Assembly (NCBI GenBank): GCA_008330645.1 | Contig: VLTN01000040.1 | Span: 186,001 to 250,000, forward strand | Length of the DNA: 64,000 bases | DNA from: Cafeteria roenbergensis | Lineage: Eukaryota > Sar > Bigyra > Bicosoecida > Cafeteriaceae | Direction: 5' to 3' | Part shown: one piece after another, positions 1-9,700 of the stretch | Position numbering within the stretch: position 1 is the stretch's first letter | How the letters are laid out: every line of letters starts with the position of its first letter | Made by a program: the position numbers and the translations under genes | The notes under the pieces: generated by a model | What the model saw: the letters and a program-made list of their open reading frames with translations, nothing else | Told to the model about the DNA's origin: nothing | The model's database searches: none

Positions 1-1
1 A

Positions 2-2254
2 GATGACCTCGGGGAAGCCATTGTCGCGACGAGGCGCCACTTGGACGACCTGGTGCTCTGGGAGGCAGCCGGCTCACATCGAGTGGCTACCCAGCACAGC
101 TCCGCTGGAGCTGTGGGCCCCATGCCAGCCACGCCCGGTGGCGTTGGCTGCTCCCAGGCGTGGTTCTCCCCCGCAAGAGTGCTGTCGCACGTCGTGCAGC
201 GCAGCGTCGGCCTCGTGTGCAGGCAGCAGGGAATCCGGCTCGTGCTGCCGACCCGCACCCCAATGCTGCCCGAGCCGCGCCAGTGGCGGCGGGACTCGCA
301 CTCCCTGAGCCATCAGGCGGCCGCAGCAGCTGACCAGTCGGCGGGGTTCGACGACACCAGCGTGGCTCCGCCCTCCACCGCCGCGCCGCCCTTCGACTCC
401 GGCGGCACCTCGCAGTCCAGACTGCCCGCAGACGTGGAGGTGTTCACGGACATGGAGAGACTGGTCGGGCTCTGCAACAACGCCATCTCCAACTCCATGA
501 AGCACTGCCCATCGGACGGCACTGGCACAATCCAGCTGTTCGCAGCAGTGATGCCTGGGCGGCTGCCGGGGCACCCCGACCCGCTCCTCGCGCCGCCCGA
601 CACCCCGAGGCGCGCCTCGAGTGCCTCGGGACGCGGCCGTCGTGGCCAGCCAGCCGCGTGGCAGCAGGGGGTGCTGACCATCGAGGTCCGCGACAACGGC
701 GCCGGCATCCCCCAGGAGCTCCTCGAGTCCGGCAAGCTCTTCCAGCCCTTCGCCCGGCTCAGGCAGGGCGACGACTCCCTCCGCATGGCCTCGAGCGGGC
801 TGGGGCTGGCCATCGTGCGCTCCATCGTGGTGGACTACCTGGGCGGCGTCGTGGGTCTGAGCAGCCGGCAGGGGGAGGGGACGGTGCTGTTCGCGAGGGT
901 GCCCGTCTGGTGGCGCGACGCATTCAGTCCTCCCGCCATGCTCAGTGGTGAGCTCTGGCGCGAAGGCGCTGAAGCGCCCAGGAAGACCCACGTGCTGCAG
1001 AAGAAGCTGACAGCGCCCGCGGCGCTTGGGGACCCCAGCGGCGCTGATGCGGGCCGCGCTCCCGCCCTTGGGTTCGGCGCCCCTTGGCCCAGCCAAGGCA
1101 AAGGCAGCGTGCCCCGCGCGCGTGCTGCCCCCGCGGTCCAGCGGCTCGATTCCCCGAAGCCGCTGCACGCGCTGGCGAAGTCGGCTTCTCCCACCGCTGG
1201 TCCGGGAGCAAGGGTGCGGCCGCTTGGATCGGTGTCAGACCTGCAGTCCACCACCGTAAGCACCGTATCCGCGGCCGGGATGGTTCTCCGGTCCAGCGGC
1301 TCTGGTGCGCCAGGCGAGCACGCCCGTTGCTCCGCGCAAGACAGCAGCCGGCGCGCTGGAGCCCGTGGCAGCCGCGTGCAAGGCCCTGCGGCGGTGCGTT
1401 CACCGGCCGCGGGGGCTCGGAGCAGCTCCTCCAACGACTCGCGGGGCGCCCAGCGTCGCACCCGCGAGGAGCGGGCGGCCCGGCGCGCCAACCGCCAGGC
1501 CGGGCGCCCTCAAGCTCGCTCCGTCAGTGGCAGCAGCACCAGCCTCGGGCTCGGCCCCTCGAGCGCCGGCTGTGTGGCCTACGTTGTCGACGACGAGCGG
1601 GTGAACCGCACCTTGCTGGCAGCCCTCCTGAGGCGGTTGGGGCTGACAGTGTTCGAGTTTGCGGACGGTCATGAGGCCGTGGAAGCCCTCCACGCTGCAG
1701 CGGACGCAGCCGCGAAGGCCATGGCGACGCAGCACCGCAGGGCGGCCGGAAGTGGGGCTGGCTCCGCCCCCGGGCCACCCGCAGGCCAGGCCTTCCTCTC
1801 CACGACGCTGGAGGACGGTCCGCGCCCCTCGGCAAGTTGTCAAGGCCGCGATCCGGCTCGGCGGGTTGGGGGTGGCCGCGGGCTGGCAGCCGTCCGAGTT
1901 GCGCCTGGCGGAGACCTGGCTGAGCCGCAGGCGCCAGCCCTACTGGAGGCTCCGCAGCTGCGGCACGCTGCCGTCCTCCCAGCGCTGATCACGCTCGACG
2001 TCCAGATGCCGCGCTTGGACGGCCGAGGCGTGCTTCGTGCCATGCAGGGCATGGACTGGCTGGCCACAGGGCGCGCACGGCCGCAAGTAGTTGTCGTGAC
2101 GGGGAACGCCCGCCTCTCCGAGAAGCCAGAGCTCGAGGCGCTCGGGGCGCGACACGTCCTGACCAAGCCGGTCGACCCGCCTGAGTTGATCGCGATCGTC
2201 AAGGCCGCCCTCGTCCGGGCTCGCTCGCTCGCACTGCCTGGCTCGGGACGCTGA
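2..2254 (+). CDS. Hybrid histidine kinase/response regulator, 5' partial (paralogue A)
   Basis: The frame is open from the first bases of the window, so the sensor and most of the dimerisation domain lie upstream. The first residues (ATRRHLDDLVLWE) match the end of the HisKA helix of the downstream paralogue. A HATPase_c domain follows: N box NNAISNSMKHC near 476-508, G1 box DNGAGIP near 692, F box LFQPFARL near 738 and G2 box SSGLGLAIV near 791. A Ser/Ala/Arg-rich linker of about 200 residues leads to a receiver domain (about 1570-2210) with VVDDE, the phospho-acceptor Asp at 1997 in TLDVQMP, VVVTGN and the conserved Lys in LTKPVDPP. Stop at 2252-2254. By family it would autophosphorylate on His and relay to its own receiver. 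The block 668-918 is identical to 5178-5428. The ligand cannot be read from what is present. Confidence 0.88.
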   Translation, partial: DDLGEAIVATRRHLDDLVLWEAAGSHRVATQHSSAGAVGPMPATPGGVGCSQAWFSPARVLSHVVQRSVGLVCRQQGIRLVLPTRTPMLPEPRQWRRDSHSLSHQAAAAADQSAGFDDTSVAPPSTAAPPFDSGGTSQSRLPADVEVFTDMERLVGLCNNAISNSMKHCPSDGTGTIQLFAAVMPGRLPGHPDPLLAPPDTPRRASSASGRGRRGQPAAWQQGVLTIEVRDNGAGIPQELLESGKLFQPFARLRQGDDSLRMASSGLGLAIVRSIVVDYLGGVVGLSSRQGEGTVLFARVPVWWRDAFSPPAMLSGELWREGAEAPRKTHVLQKKLTAPAALGDPSGADAGRAPALGFGAPWPSQGKGSVPRARAAPAVQRLDSPKPLHALAKSASPTAGPGARVRPLGSVSDLQSTTVSTVSAAGMVLRSSGSGAPGEHARCSAQDSSRRAGARGSRVQGPAAVRSPAAGARSSSSNDSRGAQRRTREERAARRANRQAGRPQARSVSGSSTSLGLGPSSAGCVAYVVDDERVNRTLLAALLRRLGLTVFEFADGHEAVEALHAAADAAAKAMATQHRRAAGSGAGSAPGPPAGQAFLSTTLEDGPRPSASCQGRDPARRVGGGRGLAAVRVAPGGDLAEPQAPALLEAPQLRHAAVLPALITLDVQMPRLDGRGVLRAMQGMDWLATGRARPQVVVVTGNARLSEKPELEALGARHVLTKPVDPPELIAIVKAALVRARSLALPGSGR

Positions 2255-2413
2255 CCCCCCGCTTGGATTTGCTGGGCGTCCGCTCCGTCTGCCATCTCCC
2301 GCCGCGCGAGGCCGGGCTTCCAGACGAGTTTTCGGGCGCTCGATGCAGGCGCGCTCTGCTGACACTGCCTGCGAGCTCGAGCGTTTGGCAAGCGTGAGGC
2401 TGATAGCGCGTCC

Positions 2414-5400
2414 ATGCGAACTGTCGCGGCGCCCATCGCCCTGCGGGTTGCCTGGTTGCTCACATCGAAGCGAGGCGCATGCGATCCACTCGCTCGCGAA
2501 GCCGGCACGCGACCTCCTGCCGAGCTCTGCTGGTTGCTTGGCGGGGTTCACGAATTCAACAACCGCCGGGCAGCCCGCCTCCGCCTTCGCACTGCCTCCG
2601 AACCTGTGAAGCGTTTGGCGGGCATGCAGCGCTCGAGCGAACCGGCCGCACGAGGAGCCCCTTCCTCTGTCCGCATGTCCGAGGCGCGGCGGGTGCCCCA
2701 GGCGGCAGAAGCGAAAGGGGAGTCAGCACAAAGCAGCAGTGACTGGACAACACCGCCGCGCGCGACGTTGGAGGCAACTGGGAGTCCCGCAGCCCGTGAA
2801 CCATCCATGTGGCCCGTTCTCCCGGCTTCTGAGCTCCTGCTCTGGCCCTCCGTGGTCATCGATGCCAAGTCTGGGGCGAAGCTTCGCCCGGCGAGCGACG
2901 TCCCGAAGCTGTACTTGCTGCTCGCGGCCTTTCTGGTGCTTGCTGGCGTTGCTTGCGCCGTGACGCACGCGCTGCTCCCGGACTCGTTCTTTGTGATGCG
3001 CACCGCCCTCGCGCCGGCCATCGTCCAATGGATCGACGCGAGCGATGTTGCCCATCTCTCAGGGCCGCACGCTGCCGAATTGGAGGAGAACCGGCATTCC
3101 GCGCTGTGGCTGTCGAAGGTGGCCTTCTCCGCAGGCGCAGCCACGTGGGTGGCGCAGATCATGGTGGTCATCAGCGTCTGGAATGGCTGGGCGGACCTGA
3201 GCGCCCACGCACGAGGCCGGTGAGCAAGTCGAGGCTCAAGTTGTTTGGGCGTTTCCGCGAACAAGTGGTGTAGTCAATGCGCAATCAGCAACTCGTCTCT
3301 CGATTGCAGGTTTGCTCTTTCGCTGTTCCCGCCGCCCCCCGCGTCCTCGCAGCCTGGTGCTGGTGGGCTGTGGCTTCTTGGGAGAACTCCTCATGGTCAG
3401 CGCGTTCCGGCGTGGCAAGACCGTGCTCGTGTCTCTGGCCCCGATGGCGGAGCCATGCTCTTCTGTCCGAATTTCCATCAACACCCTGCTGGCCGTGCTG
3501 GTGGCGCTCAGCGTCGAGGCCGCGTTTCTTGCTTCCACGATCCGCGACTCCATTGAACGAACCTCTCCTGCCGGGGCGCGCCTCTGTTTTCAGGCCACGA
3601 TGACGGGCTTGACGGGCGGCCTTGCAGCGGGCATCTGGATGGTGGCCGTGTCGCTCCCGCGCTGGTCAACACCTTGGGCACCGGCGGCGACCGCGGTCGC
3701 GCTGACGCTCATCTGGGGCACAGTGGTGCTTGTGCTGGCGTTCCTGTGCTTTGGGCAGGGCGCCGGCCCGCGGTCCGGCTGCTTGCGCGGCTCAGCGGCG
3801 GCGTGCTGCGCGAGGCGTCGGTGCCGTCTCCTGCGCGTCTTCTCCATCGTCCACGCCATTGTGCTTGTGCTGTCACCAGTGGCGTTCATCAGCGCGGTTC
3901 GTGTCGGCCGCGTGTCGGACTTCTGCCCGCCGCTGATGGCGCACCCTGAAGCCGTCTCCGGGCTTCCTGCTGGGCAAAGCTTCCCCTTTGGGCTGAGCGC
4001 CACCGACCTGGCCGCAAGGCGAGATGTTCTGGGCCACCTGCGGGTGCAGTGCGAGTTCCTCGTCCTCAGCCTGGTCGTATTCCTCAACTTGTGCGCGAGC
4101 TCCACCCTTGACGCCCAGGCGGCAATCAGCTGGCGGAGGAAGGAGAGCGCGGAGGCGTCAGCAGCCGAGCTTGGCCAGGCCATCGCATACGTCAGCCACG
4201 AAGCACGTGGCCCGTTGAACGCAGCCGTGCTGGGGCTTGCGCTCATGGAGGATGCGCCCGCGGACACGAGGGAGGAGGCGGAGCTCCTCAGCGACCTCTC
4301 CATCAGCATCGACGCGACCCGGCGTCATCTTGACGACCTTTTGCTGTGGGAAAGGGCCGGTGCTGCTGCGACTGACAACGCCAGTGCTCGAGGGGCCCAT
4401 GCCAGCTGGCTTGGCTGCTGCTGCTCCGACGGCGCGCCAACCCCGCGTAGCCGCGCGGGGGCCTCTGGAGCTGGCCAAGCAAACACCGACGGGGCGTGGA
4501 TGCACCCCACAGTTGCCCTGCTGGGTGACATTGGCCAGCGCTTCGACGGAGCCTGCGCGATGGCCGGCCAGCGGCTGCTGCTCAGGTGTCGCGTTGGGCA
4601 AGGAGGCAGCAGCAAGCAAATTGGGGTGTTTGGGGCGACCAGGTCTTCACCAACTGCTTCGTTGGAAGCAACGGCCATCACTGAGCAGGGTGATTCGCTT
4701 GACGGGACGCTCCATACATCGTCAGTGGCGGAGGGACTCGACCCGTCGCAGATGAGCCTGCCCGGCATCACAGCTGCGTTGCAGCCGAGCGGCGAGGAGT
4801 CACATCCTGAGCAGGTGCGGGAGGGCCTCGAGGTGTTCACAGACTTTGGCAAGCTCGCCGGACTTTGCAGCAATGGCGTGTCCAACGCCATCAAGCACTG
4901 CAGCGAGAATCGGCAATCGTTCGCAGTGGTGACGGTCGGGCTGGAGACCCGGCCAGACCCCAACGCCGAGCGCCGGCACCCCACACTGGCGCCTGCCCCC
5001 CCGAAGGCTCGCAGCCTTGGGAGGCGCGGCCGCCCAGCGCGCGGCGCAGGCGGAGCGCGTGTCACCCCTGCAAGCGGAAGTCATTCCAGTGGAGCCCGAA
5101 CGCGCACGACGTCGCATTCGACGCCCTCCAGACGGACCTACGGCTCACCCAGACCCAGGGCCTCGAAGCCAAAGCTCGGGGTGCTGACCATCGAGGTCCG
5201 CGACAACGGCGCCGGCATCCCCCAGGAGCTCCTCGAGTCCGGCAAGCTCTTCCAGCCCTTCGCCCGGCTCAGGCAGGGCGACGACTCCCTCCGCATGGCC
5301 TCGAGCGGGCTGGGGCTGGCCATCGTGCGCTCCATCGTGGTGGACTACCTGGGCGGCGTCGTGGGTCTGAGCAGCCGGCAGGGGGAGGGGACGGTGCTGT

Positions 5401-6593
5401 TCGCGAGGGTGCCCGTCTGGTGGCGCGAGCAGGCGCAATCAACACGGATGTGCAAGGCGTCTCGAACCGACCAAGGCGCCTCCGCTCCGAACTCTGGAAC
5501 GGACTCGCAGCACAGGGGCCGCGCGTTCGAGGTGCCAGGCCGAGGGCCGGCTTTGCGCGCGCAACCCATTCGCATCGGCTCAAGCGGTGGAAGTGCTATT
5601 CTGCAGTCGCCGCCCTCCGTTGTGGGGCACTCTCCACTCATCAAGTCGCCAGTCCGGACGCGGATGCGCGAGCCCAAGGCCGGCCCAGCGGTGAGTCGCT
5701 GGACAGCGCAGACGTCCGGGCGGAGGCCGTTCGCGTCAGTCCCGACCTCCTCCTGCGCAATGGACTCGAACGACGTCACCTCTGTGGCCGGGGGCGGTAG
5801 CACCAAGGGCTATCGCGCACTTGCGTCGACGTCGCCTCGAGTGCCGTCGGAAATTGGCGCGGCCAGGCTTCAGTCACGGCGAGGCTCGGTGGGCAGAGAC
5901 AGCACCGAGCGGCAGGCCCGGCGCTCGGCGAGGAGGGAGTCCCGGGCAGCTCAGCGTGGCACCGAGAGATGCGCCTCCACCTCTCTCCTGCCAGAGTCGT
6001 GCCGCGGCATGCTGGCCTACGTTGTGGACGATGAGCGGGTGAACCGCACGCTGCTGGCCGCGCTGCTGAGGCGGTGGGGGCTGGTGGTTCGCGAGTTCCC
6101 GGACGGTGCCCAGGCTGTGGCAGCGCTCCAAAGCGCGCTGCGCGACTGCAAGTCGCACGCAGGCTGCTCGGGCAAAGCACTGGGGTTCGGTAGCGACAGC
6201 GCTTCGCCCATGGGCTCCATGTTGCGGCAGGGGGCTGCGGCCGCAGACCCTAGCAGCAAGTCGGATCACGCCCTAGCCCAGCTGGAGGCTGCTCGCCACC
6301 ACCGTCACAGCGTACCCGTCGTTATGACGCTCGATGTCGAAATGCCGCACCTCGACGGGCGGGGCGTGCTCAGGGCAATGCGAGCGCTGGATTGGGAATC
6401 GGCGGGCACAGCCCCCCCTACCGCCATCGTGGTCACCGGAAACGCCCGGCGTCATGACAGTCGACAGTTGAAAGGTCTGGGGGCTCGAGCGGTGCTGACA
6501 AAGCCACTGGACCCGCCTCAGCTTGCCGCCCACATTTCCCAAGTGCTCTCCGCCGCCCGGGCGCAATCTGGAACGCCTCCCAGAGTTGCTTGA
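2414..6593 (+). CDS. Membrane-bound hybrid histidine kinase/response regulator (paralogue B)
   Basis: Model join(2414..3219, 3353..6593), 1348 aa. The donor GTGAGC at 3220 and the CAG at 3350-3352 restore frame exactly (phase 2), after a long pyrimidine tract. The N-terminal half carries about eight hydrophobic segments, for example LYLLLAAFLVLAGVACAV, LLAVLVALSVEAAFLA and IVLVLSPVAFISAV, so the sensor is probably polytopic. A HisKA domain follows, with the H box YVSHEARGPLN (His about residue 551), then HATPase_c (N, G1, F and G2 boxes) and a C-terminal receiver (VVDDE, Asp about residue 1263 in TLDVEMP, Lys in LTKPLDPP). It sits 160 bp downstream of paralogue A on the same strand, which indicates tandem duplication. 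The exact start is uncertain; in-frame Met codons at 2624, 2675 and 2807 are alternatives. No periplasmic-type sensor domain is recognisable, so the stimulus is unknown. Confidence 0.85.
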
Positions 6594-6794
6594 GGCTCCA
6601 AGCTGCTCTGGGACGGCTCTTGGCGAGTGCCACCGGACAGCGCCCTGTTGAGGGATTGTGGGCTGCAGTGTTCTGCTCTGTGCGTGCCGCGGACTGGAAT
6701 TGCGAGAACAGCAGAGCTGGCTGCGAGGCGCGCGAACGCACTGCCCACAGTGACTTGCGAGCACCGAAAAAAAGGCTTCCTGAGCTGCGCACCA

Positions 6795-9700
6795 ATGTCA
6801 GCCTTCCACGCCGGCGGGCAGTCGCTCCACGAGACAGTGGCCGCGGAGCGGCGGCTCGAGTTGCTGATGAAGGAATTGAGAAACGCTCGGCGCGAAGCCG
6901 CAGGCCGCAGGCCTCACCCTAGGCTGTCAGCATTCGCAGACTCCCTGGCCGAGCTTGCAGTCGTGGACCAGATCGCGCCTGGTGGGTACGCGGCCCGATA
7001 CAGGGACGACAAGCGAATTTCCGACGCAGCCAAACGGGCCGCAAGCTGGAGCAGGAGGCCGCCGGCTCCTGGAGCCCTAGCCGACGAAGCTGAAGCCGCC
7101 CGCTCCATGATACGCACTCGCATGAGACTTGGGGTAAGTGACGTCGGGGAAGTTGACCGCGGTCTCGGCCTCGGCCCGCGGGACGGCGTGCATCGGGCAG
7201 CGGATGCGGCTTGGTGGCAGCCCGGCCTGCCCAGCGTCCAGGAAGCGGTGGGCGCCAGCATCAAGGCAGCAAGCAGGGCCGCGGAGAGATCTACAACGGC
7301 CCGCGCGGGAGCAGCCCGGTGGGTAGCCGGCGGCGCGCGCGCGGCCGAGGTGGCGTCCGGAGTTGCAATTGTGTCCTCTGGCGGCGGCTTGTTTGCGGCC
7401 GGCGCGTGCGATGCCGACGTGAGCGCTGTTGCTGGGCCAAGCGGACACGCCCAGCCGCCCGACGCGTCCAGTCTCCAGTCAGCGCTGCTGCAGGCGGCAA
7501 CAGCGTGCGGGGCAGGAGCGTCCGTGCGTGCAGTGTTTGTGGCATCAGTTCCCGTGCGGCCTGGCGATGGCCCGGCCCCACAGCCGCGCGCCTCGGAGCC
7601 CGAGGCAAACACATTCGTTGCGCTTAGCCAGGCGTGCGAGGGCGTGCTGGCTCGCTCCACGGCCTCGTCGGCGTCGGTGTTCCTTGTGGCCACGTCGGGC
7701 CACCTGCTGCAAGTGCGCGCTGGACGCGGAACGCTGCCCTCCGACGGCGGAAACACCGGTCACGGGCAGACCAACCACGGGTATGGAACCACAGTTGTCC
7801 CCCTCGAGCGATGGGGAGAGCTGCAGGCAGATGTGGTGGAGGCAACGCGGCTGTTTGCGGCGTCCGGGCCAACTGCCGCGCCGTCCGGCTCTCCGTGGCA
7901 CTGGCGCGTTGGAGACGTGGGCGATTGGCTCGAAGCCGTCTTGGAGCTGCCCCTCGCACGCCCTCTCTTTGAGCGCGCGAGCGTGGACGGGCCGCTGCTG
8001 CTTGCGCTCTCGCAGAGCGACCTGCAGGTGCTCGTCGGAGTGCCTCACCCGGTGCACGCCCGAAAGATTGCAGAGGCCGCCGCAGCCCTCAGGGCAACTC
8101 ACCCGCCACCGAGTGCAGTCGGCTCGCGTCCCGCGAGCGGCGAGGCGCGCGCTGGGACGTCGCTCCCGGTGCCCGCAGCTGAAGCCGCGCCGCGAGCGCA
8201 CCTGCCCCCGGGCCGCCGACAGACGGCGCGCACGCTCACGGTCGGCCGAGGCGGCAGGCCCCGAGGCCGGTCGCCGAGCCTCCACCCCGACGACGTGGCA
8301 AGGGCCGAGGCGCTGGCTGACGCGGCGGCCTTGCGGGAGCTAGCGCGGGTGTACAGCGGCAGAGCTTGCGCGGGCAGCGGAGCAGCTGGTGGCGCGACCG
8401 CAGCCTCGGGGCGCGCTGGCGGCAAGGCCTCGGATGCGAGTGAGGATGACGCTCCCGGGACATCGGGGCACGGCGGGCAGGCGGGAGGCAGGGCCACAGC
8501 CGCTGCGGGCGCCGAGGCAGCCGCTCGGGACGACGCTGGGGCCAACGATGGCAGGGATGTGGCTCTGCAGGGGAGGGACGTGCTCGCAGCCGACGACGCC
8601 CTGGCAGCCGCCAGGGAGGCGCGTGAGCGGGTGCTCAAGCGGGAGATGGACAAGCTTCGGGCGGCTGCGGCAGCAGAGGCTGCCGGTGCTGGTGCCGGTG
8701 CTGGTGCTGGTGCTGGTGCTGGTGCCAGGGCAAGCCGGAGCGGCGCGCGGGGCAAGGGCGACAAGCGGCGGGATCCTTCCGAACAAGGGGATGTCACGCA
8801 GCATGACGCCGCCGGCGGGGCAGCGGACGGGGCAGCGGGGGTTTCCCAGCGCGGGGCAGTTTCGCAACGAGGCCTGTCGGGATCAGATGCATCTGACACC
8901 GACGCCGTGGACCCAGTCCAGGAGGCGCTGGATTCCGCGTCCCCGCGCGAAACCGAGCCGTCGACGTCCCGAGCCACATCTCCTGGCAGGGGCAGCGGGG
9001 CGGGTGGCGGGGCTGCGGCCTTCAATCAGCAGCACGGCAGCGCTCCCTTCGATAGGATGACGCCTGGGTCGATCCGGGCAGCAGCCTGGCCCTCGAGCGA
9101 CCGCCCTGGAGCCAGCTCCCGCGATGGGCAGGGCCTCTCGCTGGATGCAGGGGCGGTTGGGGAGGGGGCGGCGGACATCGCAGCGGCGATGACGCCGAGT
9201 CTCGCGCTGTTTGCAGTGCTGGGGCCAGACGCCGTTGGGCTGGTGAGCTGGGCAAGCGCAGGGAACACGACTGGTGCGAGCGGCGGCCCCTCCGCAACTA
9301 GGGCCGGCGCTCGCGAAGCCGCCTCGTGGCCAGCGTGGCTTGCCTGCGGCGAGGGCAGCGGGGTGGCGCTGTTGGAGAGGTCCCGCCGCGTGGCGAGCGC
9401 CGCGGCTCTGCCCGACGCGGCTCCCGTCAGGAGGCGGAGGCGGCGAGTGGCCGCGGCTGCCAGTGTGCTTGCCCCGGCAGTCGAGGCGTGCGGGGCCACA
9501 CTGCGAGCGCTGCTATCACCCGGAGTGGCCGGGCTGCTGAGGCAAGACCAGGCTCTGCGTGTGTGGCACGCGATGGCTGCGGCGGCAGCAGAGGAAGTGT
9601 CCGCAGCGGCATCCGCCGGGGCAGGCGCGGGGCGCAGCGGCAGTGGGTGGATTGCCAAGACGCTGGCTGCTGTGCCTGGCGCCCTGGCAAAGAGGTCCCC

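Noticed and set aside
3310-3352. Alternative acceptor CAG at 3307-3309 for the kinase intron
   Set aside because: It gives the wrong phase with the donor at 3220. The CAG at 3350-3352 restores the frame and continues a hydrophobic helix.
7134-7220. Possible 87-nt intron (GTAAGT to CAG) in the SAM-domain gene
   Set aside because: It keeps the frame either way, and the donor differs from the GTGAG consensus of the window. It was not used without RNA evidence.
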